A stretch of DNA of 64,000 bases. Source: Oscillospiraceae bacterium (lineage in GTDB: Bacteria > Bacillota > Clostridia > UBA1381 > UBA9506). Position 1 is the stretch's first letter, and every line of letters begins with the position of its first letter. The notes beneath the pieces were generated by a model. The model worked only from the letters and a program-made list of their open reading frames with translations, ran no database searches and was not told the DNA's origin. The stretch lies in NCBI GenBank assembly GCA_015068905.1, contig SVJQ01000006.1, forward strand, positions 36,457-100,456, written 5' to 3'. Both the position numbers and the translations under genes were made by a program. Below, in pieces: positions 27,199 through 36,260 of the stretch.

Positions 27199-27240
27199 AA
27201 AACAGCATATGATATCACGAGGTGAATCATATGCTGTTTT
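27199..27240 (+). promoter_or_regulatory. Long hairpin enclosing ribosome site and start codon
   Basis: AAAACAGCATATGAT (27199-27213) is a perfect 15-base inverted copy of 27226-27240. An inner TCAC/GTGA pair adds four base pairs after one bulged A. The ribosome site GAGGTG (27219-27224) lies in the loop and inner stem, and the ATG at 27231 lies in the right arm. Folding would hide both from ribosomes. Confidence 0.75.
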
Positions 27241-27638
27241 CTATTTTAAAAGATTCTTTTATTCTTTTTTTGTTAATCTATGCCCTGCTATCTTTAGCAG
27301 AAAAACTCAGCATGGGGTTGGAGCATTTGTTCGAAAAGCCCCAGACAAAGCTTTTGGCATATCAAATCATAGATATCCGTAACATTCCGACAGACAGGCT
27401 TGAAATGCCGTTAAAAAGCGCCCTAAAAGCCTCCGGAGGAAACGTTTTGCTTCTCACAGGGACCTTGTCTGCCGAAGCAGAACACATCGTTTATTCGCAG
27501 ATACAAGGTGCAAATAATATACATATTACAAGCTGCGACCAATTAGAGAAAATCATACATTCCCCCGAGGACGCCACAGCATTTTTTACTCGTGATGATG
27601 ATCACAGCTGCCACAACAACCGGAGCATTTCTTCTTAG
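27231..27638 (+). CDS. Hypothetical protein with N-terminal membrane helix
   Basis: I do not recognise this 135-residue protein. Residues 9-23 (SFILFLLIYALLSLA) form one likely membrane helix; the rest is soluble and moderately charged, with GGNVLLLTGTLSAEAE in the middle. The ATG at 27231 follows GAGGTGA; a GTG at 27222 is less likely. The start sits in the long hairpin described at 27199-27240. The last 53 bases overlap the 3' end of the convergent nifU gene, so its final 17 residues are encoded opposite the nifU tail. This makes the C-terminus unusual. Confidence 0.65.
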   Translation: MLFSILKDSFILFLLIYALLSLAEKLSMGLEHLFEKPQTKLLAYQIIDIRNIPTDRLEMPLKSALKASGGNVLLLTGTLSAEAEHIVYSQIQGANNIHITSCDQLEKIIHSPEDATAFFTRDDDHSCHNNRSISS

Positions 27639-28017
27639 GCTCAAAGGTTAAATTGTTGCGCTTGTAATAATCTTCAATGGCAGCTTCAATCGCTTCTTCC
27701 GCCAAAACAGAGCAATGCACTTTTGCCGGCGGCAGACCATCTAATGCTTCCATAACGGCAGCATTTGTCAGCTGTCTTGCTTCTTCGACGGTTTTACCCT
27801 TTACCATCTCTGTTGCCATAGAGCTGGTGGCAATAGCCGCACCACAGCCAAAGGTTTTAAAGCTGCAATCCTGGATGACACCGTCTTCAATCTTCATATA
27901 AATTTTCATAATATCGCCGCATTTGGCGTTACCAACCTGACCAATTGCGTTTGCGTCAGCAATCTCACCCACGTTTCTGGGGTTTTCAAAATGGTCCATT
28001 ACTTTTTCGCTATACAT
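27586..28017 (-). CDS. nifU: Fe-S cluster assembly scaffold NifU/IscU
   Basis: The 143-residue scaffold builds Fe-S clusters with sulfur from the adjacent cysteine desulfurase. GNAKCGDIM, FKTFGCGAAIATSS and VHCSVLA hold the three conserved Cys. The C-terminus has an extra Cys/His tail (CSGCCGSCDHHHE) beyond the usual fold, which could bind another metal. It follows nifS by 15 bases. Its end overlaps the opposite-strand small gene. Confidence 0.93.
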   Translation of the reverse strand: MYSEKVMDHFENPRNVGEIADANAIGQVGNAKCGDIMKIYMKIEDGVIQDCSFKTFGCGAAIATSSMATEMVKGKTVEEARQLTNAAVMEALDGLPPAKVHCSVLAEEAIEAAIEDYYKRNNLTFEPKKKCSGCCGSCDHHHE

Positions 28018-28032
28018 AAATATGCTCCTTTC

Positions 28033-29199
28033 TCAGTTGCCGGGAAACAGCGGTGACATCATGCGAAGAATCTGCACAATGCCGGGCAAAATTTCCAGAA
28101 CATAGTCAATATCTTCTTCTGTGTTTTGTTCGCCGATTGAAAGTCTTAATGATCCGTGTGCAACCTCATGAGGCAGTCCCAAAGCAAGAAGCACATGAGA
28201 CGGGTCAAGGGAGCCACTTGTGCAGGCTGAGCCTGAGGACGCTGCAACACCTTTTGCATCCAGTCTGAGGAGAAGTGCCTCACCCTCAATGTACCGGAAG
28301 CAGAAGTTTGCATTGCCGGGCAAACGGTCAGTAAGGGAGCCGTTAACATGAGAATCAGGAATTGTTTTCAGCACGCCGTCAATCAGCTTGTTACGCAGGG
28401 TTTCCAAACGTTTGATTTTGTCGGGCAGATTTTTGGTTGCAAGCGTAATTGCTTCACCCAAGCCTGCAATACCTGCAACATTTTCAGTACCGGCACGACG
28501 GTTTCTTTCCTGTGCGCCACCGTGCATAAAGGTATCAATTTTCGTGCCTTTTTTAATATATAAAGCACCCACACCCTTAGGGCCGCCAAATTTATGCGCA
28601 GACAATGACAGCATGTCTACATCAAGGGCTTTCACATCTACCGGAACAGAACCAACCGCCTGCACCGCATCAGTATGAAACAGAACCTTTTTTTCATGAG
28701 CAATTTTTGCAAGCTCTGCAATAGGTTCTATAGTACCGACTTCATTATTCGCCATCATGATTGTGACTAAAATCGTCTCATCGGTAATGGCGTTTTTTAA
28801 ATCCTCAGGGTTCACTCTGCCCTCTTTATCAACAGGCAGATAGGTAACTGAAAAACCCTGTTTTTCTAAATATTCAAGTGAGTGCAAAACTGCGTGATGC
28901 TCAATCTGAGAAGAGATGATATGCTTACCCTTTTGCTGATTGGCAAATGCAGCACCCTTGATTGCCCAGTTATCAGCCTCAGTTCCGCAGGCGGTGAAAA
29001 AGATTTCATTACTTTCAGCGCCCAAAGCAGCCGCCACCTGTTCTCTGGCCTTTGAAACAGCAGCGCTGGACGCTGCCGCTTTTTTATATATAGAGGATGG
29101 GTTGCCGTATTCATCCTTTAAATAAGGTAACATTACCTCTAAAACCTCGGGCTTTACCGGAGTTGTTGCACTATTATCCAAATATACAAATCGGTTCAT
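28033..29199 (-). CDS. nifS: Cysteine desulfurase NifS/IscS
   Basis: This 388-residue PLP enzyme takes sulfur from cysteine for Fe-S assembly. SLSAHKFGGPKGVG holds the PLP Lys, TDAVQAVG is conserved, and the catalytic Cys loop reads SGSACTSGSLDPSHV near the C-terminus. It pairs with nifU downstream. No iscR-type regulator is adjacent. Confidence 0.95.
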   Translation of the reverse strand: MNRFVYLDNSATTPVKPEVLEVMLPYLKDEYGNPSSIYKKAAASSAAVSKAREQVAAALGAESNEIFFTACGTEADNWAIKGAAFANQQKGKHIISSQIEHHAVLHSLEYLEKQGFSVTYLPVDKEGRVNPEDLKNAITDETILVTIMMANNEVGTIEPIAELAKIAHEKKVLFHTDAVQAVGSVPVDVKALDVDMLSLSAHKFGGPKGVGALYIKKGTKIDTFMHGGAQERNRRAGTENVAGIAGLGEAITLATKNLPDKIKRLETLRNKLIDGVLKTIPDSHVNGSLTDRLPGNANFCFRYIEGEALLLRLDAKGVAASSGSACTSGSLDPSHVLLALGLPHEVAHGSLRLSIGEQNTEEDIDYVLEILPGIVQILRMMSPLFPGN

Positions 29200-29248
29200 A
29201 TTTTCGCCAGCCTCTACTTAAAAGTTAATAAATTTTATCCAATATATT

Positions 29249-29277
29249 ATTATACAACATATTCTTAAAAACTGCAA
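29249..29277 (-). promoter_or_regulatory. Sigma-A promoter of nifS-nifU
   Basis: On the minus strand TTGCAG (29272-29277) and TATAAT (29249-29254) are separated by 17 bases, about 50 bases before the nifS start. Confidence 0.75.
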
Positions 29278-29328
29278 TAAAAATAATAAATAATTTTTGG
29301 TTTTTTTACGCTTACTTTTTGTAAAAAT

Positions 29329-29595
29329 TTAAAACTCTAAAATGCTTCCCTCTCCATAATTCCGCTGTTGTAAGATTTTCAAAATCTGTTCCGGTTTTAG
29401 ATTTTTTGCACAAATCATTAAAACGCCACTACCACCGTAGTTTTCTTGTGAAAGTGAAAGACTCTCCATGCTTTCATTTTGATAGATAGCCGCATCCACA
29501 CTACCACGATATCCATAAAGGGGCACAACTTTGTGTCCCTCTGACTCTATCATTGAGGTAAATTTTTCTAAACCAGTATCCAGCGCAACAATCAA
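29329..29595 (-). CDS. UPF0180 (YkuS-like) small protein
   Basis: The 88-residue protein resembles the UPF0180/YkuS family, with GVLMICAKNLKPEQI near residues 57-71. Function is unknown. The start is TTG at 29595 after AGGAGAGAG. It lies 129 bases before nifS, which has its own promoter, so it need not share that transcript. Confidence 0.7.
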   Translation of the reverse strand: MIVALDTGLEKFTSMIESEGHKVVPLYGYRGSVDAAIYQNESMESLSLSQENYGGSGVLMICAKNLKPEQILKILQQRNYGEGSILEF

Positions 29596-29661
29596 TGCAC
29601 TCTCTCCTTTTGATAAAATTTAAGATTTCAAGATTATTATAGACAATTTTTCGAAAAACCT

Positions 29662-29690
29662 TTTACATTTCAAAAAAAATATGGTAAAAT
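29662..29690 (+). promoter_or_regulatory. Sigma-A promoter of the glmM-glmS-rapZ operon
   Basis: TTTACA (29662-29667) and TAAAAT (29685-29690) are 17 bases apart, and TGG before the -10 box gives an extended -10. The glmM start lies 63 bases downstream. Confidence 0.78.
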
Positions 29691-29753
29691 ATAAAGGTAT
29701 ATATCTAAAAATAAACGAAGTTATTCACTCGAAAATAACAGGAGGTTAAAATT

Positions 29754-31103
29754 ATGGGTAGATTATTTGGTACTGACGGCGTAAGAGGTATTGCAAACCG
29801 CGAGCTGACATCTGAGCTTGCAATGCAAATTGGTAAGGCTGCGGCTTATGTTTTAACAAAAGAAACACACCACAAGCCGAAAATTCTGATTGGTAAAGAC
29901 TCCCGTCTTTCCGGCGATATGTTAGAGTCAGCCCTCGCTGCAGGTCTTTGCTCTGTTGGTGCAACGGTTGTGACTCTTGGAATCATCCCTACACCTGCTG
30001 TTGCATATCTGACAAGAAAGTATGAGGCAGACGCCGGCATCGTAATCTCCGCTTCTCATAACTCTGCAGAATATAACGGCATTAAAATCTTTAACGCAAA
30101 CGGTTATAAGTTAAACGATGCCATTGAAGAACGCATTGAAGCGATTATTTTAGATAACGCAGAAGAAATTGACTGCCCCACCGGTGATGCTGTTGGCACA
30201 GTTGAAACCTGTGAAACAGCACTTCGTGACTATATTGATTTTGCGAAAAGCACCATTGACTGTGACCTGTCCGGTCTTCGCATTGCGGTAGACTGCGCTG
30301 ACGGTGCAAGCTATAAAAGCGCTGTTAAGGTCATTGTTGAACTGGGAGCAGAAGCCTTTGTGGTGCACAATCACCCCAACGGTATCAACATCAACCATAA
30401 CTGTGGTTCAACCCATACCAAAGATTTTCAGGAATATGTTAAAAACATCAATGTTGATTTAGGCTTAACCTTTGACGGTGACGCAGACCGCGTGCTTGCT
30501 ATTGATGAAAAAGGCAATCTGATTGACGGCGATAAGATTATGTTTATCTGTTCTGATTTCTTAAAAGAAAAAGGCCTTTTGGTAAAAGACACCTTAGTTA
30601 CCACCGTTATGACAAACTTAGGGTTAGTTCTTGCTGCTAAAGAAAAGGGCATCAACATTGTTCAGACCAAGGTTGGTGACCGCTATGTGTTGGAAGAAAT
30701 GTTAAAAAGCGGTTATATTTTAGGCGGTGAGCAATCCGGTCACATTATTTTCCTGGAAAACAACACAACCGGTGACGGCTTACTGTCTGCCCTGCAGCTC
30801 CTTTCCATCCTGAAAAAATCGGGCAAGAAATTATCAGAGCTTTCTGATGTCTTTCAAACACTGCCTCAGGTCGTTGTAAATGCAAAGGTACAGAATGCTA
30901 AAAAGAATGACTTTGCAAACGACCAGGTGATTAAAGAAGAAATCGACCAGCTGGAAAGCGAATTTTCCGGTAACGGTCGTGTTTTGATTCGTCCATCCGG
31001 TACTGAGCCTTGTGTGCGTGTCATGATTGAAGGACCGGATCAGAATATTATTACCCAAAAAGCAAATTATCTTGCAAAACTCATTGAAGCACGTTTAGGT
31101 TAA
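29754..31103 (+). CDS. glmM: Phosphoglucosamine mutase
   Basis: The 449-residue enzyme converts glucosamine-6-phosphate to glucosamine-1-phosphate for UDP-GlcNAc. [14 protein letters not shown] opens the protein, the phosphoserine loop reads [12 protein letters not shown], the metal loop is DGDADR, and the sugar-phosphate loop is [11 protein letters not shown]. The phosphoserine loop has Ser where ASHNP is usual. It starts after AGGAGG and is followed by glmS after 22 bases. Confidence 0.96.
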   Translation: MGRLFGTDGVRGIANRELTSELAMQIGKAAAYVLTKETHHKPKILIGKDSRLSGDMLESALAAGLCSVGATVVTLGIIPTPAVAYLTRKYEADAGIVISASHNSAEYNGIKIFNANGYKLNDAIEERIEAIILDNAEEIDCPTGDAVGTVETCETALRDYIDFAKSTIDCDLSGLRIAVDCADGASYKSAVKVIVELGAEAFVVHNHPNGININHNCGSTHTKDFQEYVKNINVDLGLTFDGDADRVLAIDEKGNLIDGDKIMFICSDFLKEKGLLVKDTLVTTVMTNLGLVLAAKEKGINIVQTKVGDRYVLEEMLKSGYILGGEQSGHIIFLENNTTGDGLLSALQLLSILKKSGKKLSELSDVFQTLPQVVVNAKVQNAKKNDFANDQVIKEEIDQLESEFSGNGRVLIRPSGTEPCVRVMIEGPDQNIITQKANYLAKLIEARLG

Positions 31104-31125
31104 ATCGAAAGGAGAATTTATAGCT

Positions 31126-32925
31126 ATGTGTGGTATTGTTGGATATATCGGTACACGTCAGGCTGCTCCTATCTTGCTTGATGGACTAAAAAAGCTGGAA
31201 TACAGAGGCTATGACTCTGCCGGTGTGGCAATTTTAAACGAAGGTACCATTACCGTAGAAAAAACCAAGGGTCGCCTTAAAAATCTCTACGATATGATTA
31301 ATGGTGGCAAAAAGCTCCCCGGTACGGTTGGCATTGGTCACACCCGTTGGGCTACCCACGGTGAACCCTCTGATGTTAACTCTCACCCCCATGCTTCAGA
31401 ATCCGGCAGAATCGCTGTTGTTCATAACGGCATTATTGAGAACTATATGAAGCTCAAGGATTTCTTAATCGGTAAGGGCTATACCTTTATATCGGATACT
31501 GATACCGAGGTTGTTGCCCATCTGGCGGATTACTATTATAACGGCAATCTTTTAGAGACCATGGTAAAGATTATTCACCGTGTTGAGGGGTCTTATGCAT
31601 TAGGGCTTGTTTCCAGTGACCATCCTGATCAGTTGATAGCCGTCAGAAAGGATAGTCCCTTAATCATCGGTTTGGGCGAAGGTGAAAATTTTATTGCTTC
31701 GGATATCCCTGCTATTTTAAAATATACGAGAAACATTTATTTAATTGATGATCAAGAAATTGCTCTCTTAACGCGTGACGGTGTCACCCTTTACAATACC
31801 TATTTGGAAGAGGTTCAAAAAGAAGTCTTTACTGTTGATTGGGATATTGCAGCAGCTGAAAAAGGTGGCTATGAGCATTTCATGTTTAAAGAAATCATGG
31901 AAGAGCCTCAATCTGTTTTAAATACAGTTGGTCCCGTGCTTCGTCAGGGTCTTTTAAAATTTGATACAATTCCTGACCGAATCAGCATCGTTGCCTGCGG
32001 TTCAGCTTATCATGTAGGTATTGTAGGTAAATATGTTATTGAAGAGTTAACCCGCATTCCTGTTGAGGTGGATATTGCTTCAGAATACCGCTACAGAAAC
32101 CCGATTATTACGAAAGACACTTTAGTGGTTGTTATTAGCCAATCAGGGGAAACAGCAGACACCATCGCTGCCTTGCGAGAGGCTAAAAAACAAGGTGCCA
32201 AAATTTTTGGCATTGTTAACGTTGTGGGGAGCTCCATTGCCCGTGAGTCTGACGAGGTACTCTACACCTTGGCTGGTCCCGAAATTGCTGTTGCAACTAC
32301 AAAAGCATACAGCACCCAGCTTACGGCGGTGTATCTTTTAGCTCTCAGCCTGAAAAAAGCAATGGGTCAGCTTCCACCCGAAGATGAAAAACACTACGCT
32401 GATGAACTGATGCGTTTGCCGGATTTGATTAGCGAAATGATTGAGCAAAAAGAGAAAATTCAGTATTATGCATCAAAATTTTTTAATGCAAAATCTGTGT
32501 TCTTCATTGGTAGAGGCTTAGATTATGCCTTGTCCTTAGAAGGGTCACTAAAATTAAAAGAAATATCATATATTCATTCCGAAGCTTACGGAGCCGGTGA
32601 ATTAAAGCACGGTACCATTTCGCTCATTGAAGATGGTACGCTTGTCATTGCTGTTGCAACTCAAGAGAAGCTATTTGAAAAAATCGTCAGCAACATTCGT
32701 GAGGTAAAAGCCAGAGGTGCAGTGGTACTATCTGTTGCAACTGAAGGTTGTGAGATGATTGAAGAATGCTCTGACGGGGTATTATACATTCCCAAGACAG
32801 ACCCGTTGTTTGCACCTTCTCCGGCAGTTACCCTTCTCCAGCTTTTTGCTTACTATGTAGCAAGCTTAAAGGGTTGTGACATTGACAAGCCCAGAAATCT
32901 GGCTAAATCCGTAACTGTGGAATAA
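31126..32925 (+). CDS. glmS: Glutamine-fructose-6-phosphate aminotransferase
   Basis: This 599-residue enzyme makes glucosamine-6-phosphate from fructose-6-phosphate and glutamine, the first step of amino-sugar synthesis. Cys2 of MCGIVGYIG is the glutaminase nucleophile; two SIS domains follow (SQSGETADT at about residue 345). Only 22 bases separate it from glmM, so there is no room for a glmS ribozyme, the usual Firmicute control. It is directly followed by rapZ. Confidence 0.97.
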   Translation: MCGIVGYIGTRQAAPILLDGLKKLEYRGYDSAGVAILNEGTITVEKTKGRLKNLYDMINGGKKLPGTVGIGHTRWATHGEPSDVNSHPHASESGRIAVVHNGIIENYMKLKDFLIGKGYTFISDTDTEVVAHLADYYYNGNLLETMVKIIHRVEGSYALGLVSSDHPDQLIAVRKDSPLIIGLGEGENFIASDIPAILKYTRNIYLIDDQEIALLTRDGVTLYNTYLEEVQKEVFTVDWDIAAAEKGGYEHFMFKEIMEEPQSVLNTVGPVLRQGLLKFDTIPDRISIVACGSAYHVGIVGKYVIEELTRIPVEVDIASEYRYRNPIITKDTLVVVISQSGETADTIAALREAKKQGAKIFGIVNVVGSSIARESDEVLYTLAGPEIAVATTKAYSTQLTAVYLLALSLKKAMGQLPPEDEKHYADELMRLPDLISEMIEQKEKIQYYASKFFNAKSVFFIGRGLDYALSLEGSLKLKEISYIHSEAYGAGELKHGTISLIEDGTLVIAVATQEKLFEKIVSNIREVKARGAVVLSVATEGCEMIEECSDGVLYIPKTDPLFAPSPAVTLLQLFAYYVASLKGCDIDKPRNLAKSVTVE

Positions 32926-32941
32926 ACAAAGGAGAATTTCT

Positions 32942-33799
32942 ATGCAGTTCGTCATTGTAACCGGTATGTCCGGTGCCGGCAAAAGCACCGCCGTACACAT
33001 TTTGGAGGATATTGGGTACTATTGTATTGATAACATCCCCCCTACCCTCATTACAAACTTTATTACGCTGTGCCAGAATTCCAATATCGCTATGGATAAG
33101 ATTGCGTTTGTGGTGGACGCCAGAAGTGGCGACCGCGTTATCCGTCTGGCAGATGAAATTAAAGAGCTTAAAAAGAACGGTTACAAGTGTGAAGTGCTGT
33201 TTTTAGAGGCAAATGATGAAGTCATTATCAAGCGCTATAAGGAAACCAGACGCAAACACCCCGGCGGAACCGGTGGTCTGTTAATTGACAGCATCGTAGC
33301 AGAGCGCAGACTGCTCTCTGAAGTGCGAAATCAGTCTGACTACATCATTGATACAAGCAATCTGTTAACACGTCAGCTAAAAGAACAGATTTTAGCTTTG
33401 TTTGAATCCCGTACAAAGTTTGAAAGCCTAAATGTCAGCGTTATTTCTTTTGGTTTTAAACGAGGCATTCCTTTGGACTCTGACCTTGTGTTTGATGTTC
33501 GTTTTCTGCCCAATCCCTTTTATGACCCTGAGCTGAGAACACACACCGGTCTTGAAAAACCCATCAAAGACTTTGTTTTAGGCTCCGAGGCAACACAAAA
33601 CTTTTTAAAAAAGCTAACCGATATGGTTGAATTTTTGTTGCCCCAATACATAGAAGAAGGTAAAACCCAGCTTGTTATCAGCATTGGTTGCACCGGCGGC
33701 AAGCATCGCTCTGTTGTCGTTGCAGAAGCATTAAAGACCTTCTTAGCTGAGAAAAACTACTACACGGTTGCGATGCATCGTGATTTAGGCCGAGAATAA
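32942..33799 (+). CDS. rapZ: RNase adapter / nucleotide-binding protein RapZ (YvcJ)
   Basis: The 285-residue protein has Walker A GMSGAGKST at the N-terminus and the C-terminal CTGGKHRSVV motif that in E. coli RapZ senses glucosamine-6-phosphate. E. coli RapZ controls glmS through small RNAs; Bacillus YvcJ lies with yvcK and whiA. Here it lies 16 bases behind glmS. This suggests a direct role in amino-sugar control, which is inference. Confidence 0.94.
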   Translation: MQFVIVTGMSGAGKSTAVHILEDIGYYCIDNIPPTLITNFITLCQNSNIAMDKIAFVVDARSGDRVIRLADEIKELKKNGYKCEVLFLEANDEVIIKRYKETRRKHPGGTGGLLIDSIVAERRLLSEVRNQSDYIIDTSNLLTRQLKEQILALFESRTKFESLNVSVISFGFKRGIPLDSDLVFDVRFLPNPFYDPELRTHTGLEKPIKDFVLGSEATQNFLKKLTDMVEFLLPQYIEEGKTQLVISIGCTGGKHRSVVVAEALKTFLAEKNYYTVAMHRDLGRE

Positions 33800-33811
33800 A
33801 GGAGGAGCAGT

Positions 33812-34897
33812 ATGAATCAACTGTTTATGCCTACCCGCGTTTTGATGGGAAAAGGCTGTATTAAAGAAAATGCCTCTCTTTTTTCTGAGTTCGGCAAAAA
33901 AGCCATGATCGTCACCGGCAAAACCAGTGCCAAAAAAAGTGGCGCCCTTACTGATGTGGCTGATGCCTTAAAAAGTCAAGCCATCAGCTACGAAGTTTTC
34001 GACGAGGTTGAAAATAACCCCAACGTTGAAACCTGCTTTATTGGCGGTCAAAAGGCAAAAGACTTTGGTGCTGAGTTTGTGATTGCCATTGGTGGCGGTT
34101 CACCGATGGATGCAGCAAAAGCTGTTGCGGCCTATGCTGCAAACGATATGGCAGCGATGGATATTTACGGCACTATTAAAAACAAGCCCCTGCCCCTTTT
34201 ATCAGTTCCGTTGACAGCCGGAACAGGCAGCGAGGTGACACCCTATTCTGTTTTAACAGTAAAAGAAATTGAAAATAAAAAAAGCTTTTCACACCCTGAA
34301 AGCTTTTCTAAAATTGCATTTTTAGACCCAACTTATCTTGAATCTCTGCCTCGTGCCGTTCTTTTAGATACCACGGCAGATGCCCTGAGCCACGCTCTAG
34401 AGAGTATGCTTTGCAAGCGGACAAGCGACGTTTCAAATGTATATGCAGAAGCAGCTCTCAGGCACTTGGGCAAATTGATTCCTAATGTGATCAGCGGTAA
34501 ACCGGATTATGAAAAACTGCTGTTTGCATCCAGCCTTGCCGGCATGGCAATCGCTCATACAGGAACGGTTGTGGTGCATTCAATGGGTTATCTGTTAACC
34601 TATCATAAAAATGTACCCCACGGCAGAGCTAACGCCCTGCTGCTCCCCGGCTTTTTAAAGCTTTGTGCAAAGCACGTTCCTGACCGCTTAGCACCGGTGC
34701 TTGATGCTTTTGGTGCAGACAAAGTTGATACTTTGTGTGAGTTAATCACAAACCTTGTCCCCGAACCGGTTGTTCTGACAGAAGATGAGGTTAATACCTT
34801 TGCCAAAAAAGCCATCGGGGCAAAAAATGTCAGTCAGAACTTATGGCCCATCACAGAAGATGAAGAAGCTTCTGTGTTCTCGGCATTACTACAATAG
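33812..34897 (+). CDS. Iron-containing alcohol dehydrogenase family protein
   Basis: The 361-residue protein shows the family's NAD-binding stretch AIGGGSPMDAAKAVAAYA and metal-binding His region (DALSHALES and HSMGYLLTYHKNVPHGRAN). Members reduce aldehydes or ketones or act as glycerol dehydrogenases. The substrate is unclear. It is 12 bases after rapZ and 20 bases before lysA, so it shares their transcript. Confidence 0.85.
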   Translation: MNQLFMPTRVLMGKGCIKENASLFSEFGKKAMIVTGKTSAKKSGALTDVADALKSQAISYEVFDEVENNPNVETCFIGGQKAKDFGAEFVIAIGGGSPMDAAKAVAAYAANDMAAMDIYGTIKNKPLPLLSVPLTAGTGSEVTPYSVLTVKEIENKKSFSHPESFSKIAFLDPTYLESLPRAVLLDTTADALSHALESMLCKRTSDVSNVYAEAALRHLGKLIPNVISGKPDYEKLLFASSLAGMAIAHTGTVVVHSMGYLLTYHKNVPHGRANALLLPGFLKLCAKHVPDRLAPVLDAFGADKVDTLCELITNLVPEPVVLTEDEVNTFAKKAIGAKNVSQNLWPITEDEEASVFSALLQ

Positions 34898-34917
34898 AAA
34901 AATCCTTGGAGGAAATT

Positions 34918-36219
34918 ATGTTTACATCACCTTGTTTATCAGTTAATGAAGAAAATCACTTAACCATCGGCGGCGTTGATACCCTTTCACTTGCAAAGGA
35001 ATACGGCACACCGCTGTATGTTTTAGACGAAGATGCTGTCCGCAGAAACTGCCGGCTGTATGTTGATTCCATGAACCGTTTTTATGACGGCCACGGCTTG
35101 ATTTTATTTGCCAGTAAAGCCCTTTGCAACACAGCTATGTGCAAACTCGTTGCTTCTGAAAATATGGGGGTTGACGTTGTATCAGGCGGTGAGCTTTATA
35201 CGGCATATAAAGCCGGCGTACCTATGGAAAAGGTATATTTTCACGGCAACAACAAAACCGAAGCTGAACTGAATATGGCACTTTCATTAGGCGTTGGCAG
35301 ATTTGTTGTTGACAACCAAAGCGAGCTTTTAGAGCTTGACCGTCTGGCAAAAGCTGCCGGCAAAAAAGCTTCTGTTTTGTTCCGTATAACACCCGGTATT
35401 GATGCTCACACCCACGACTTTATTATGACCGGCAAGATTGACTGCAAGTTCGGTGTTATTTTAGAAAACGGCGATGCGATGGAAATTATCCGCTTGGCAT
35501 CTACCTTGGAAAACATTGAAGTTGTTGGTGTTCATTGCCACATCGGTTCACAGATTTTTGACTTAGAGCCCTTCTGTGAAGCCGCCTCAGTTATGGTTAA
35601 CTTTTTAGGTGACGTAAAGGACACTTTAGGCATCACATTATCTGAGCTTAACTTAGGTGGCGGTTTCGGCATTTGCTATACAGAAAAAGACGACCCCGTT
35701 CCCTACGATCAATATATGGAGGCTGTCAGCAAGGTTGTAAAAGCCACAGCAGAAAAGAGAAATCTCCCTCTGCCAAAAATTTTAATGGAGCCCGGTCGTT
35801 CCATCGTTGGCGACGCCGGCATCACCCTATATACTGTCGGTGCCATCAAAAATATTCCCGGTGTACGCAGTTATCTGGCCGTTGACGGCGGTATGGGTGA
35901 TAACCCCCGTTACGCCCTTTATCAGGCAGAATACGAATTTTTGGTTGCCAACCGTGCAGGAAGCGCAAAAGATGCGGTCTATACTGTTGCCGGCAAATGT
36001 TGTGAATCCGGTGATTTGCTCGGTGAACACGCACCTCTGCAAACAGCAAACTCCGGTGATATACTGGCGGTACTTTCCACCGGTGCTTACAATTATTCAA
36101 TGTCGAGCAACTACAACAGAATCCCCCGTCCTGCCATGGTCATGGTTTCAGGCGGCAAAACGCGAATTGTTGTAAAGCGCGAAACCTATGAAGATATTAT
36201 AAAAAATGATTGTGAGTAA
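34918..36219 (+). CDS. lysA: Diaminopimelate decarboxylase
   Basis: This 433-residue PLP enzyme makes lysine from meso-diaminopimelate. The PLP Lys is in FASKALCN, the phosphate-binding loop is LNLGGGFGI, and the active Cys region is AGKCCESGDLLG. The ATG at 34918 follows TGGAGG; a TTG 12 bases upstream lies inside the ribosome site. It ends the operon at a strong terminator. Confidence 0.95.
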   Translation: MFTSPCLSVNEENHLTIGGVDTLSLAKEYGTPLYVLDEDAVRRNCRLYVDSMNRFYDGHGLILFASKALCNTAMCKLVASENMGVDVVSGGELYTAYKAGVPMEKVYFHGNNKTEAELNMALSLGVGRFVVDNQSELLELDRLAKAAGKKASVLFRITPGIDAHTHDFIMTGKIDCKFGVILENGDAMEIIRLASTLENIEVVGVHCHIGSQIFDLEPFCEAASVMVNFLGDVKDTLGITLSELNLGGGFGICYTEKDDPVPYDQYMEAVSKVVKATAEKRNLPLPKILMEPGRSIVGDAGITLYTVGAIKNIPGVRSYLAVDGGMGDNPRYALYQAEYEFLVANRAGSAKDAVYTVAGKCCESGDLLGEHAPLQTANSGDILAVLSTGAYNYSMSSNYNRIPRPAMVMVSGGKTRIVVKRETYEDIIKNDCE

Positions 36220-36222
36220 ATA

Positions 36223-36260
36223 AAAAAATAACCTCTGCAAAAATGCAGAGGTTATTTTTT
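36223..36260. terminator. Bidirectional terminator
   Basis: A 17-base stem joins 36223-36239 and 36244-36260 around an AAAA loop, with A and T runs at the ends. It serves lysA and the convergent mazG. Confidence 0.92.

Noticed and set aside
29329..29595. Regulator of the nifSU genes
   Set aside because: The small gene resembles UPF0180 and not IscR or SufR; no DNA-binding motif is seen.
31104..31125. glmS ribozyme
   Set aside because: Sought between glmM and glmS; only 22 bases are available and no ribozyme core is visible.
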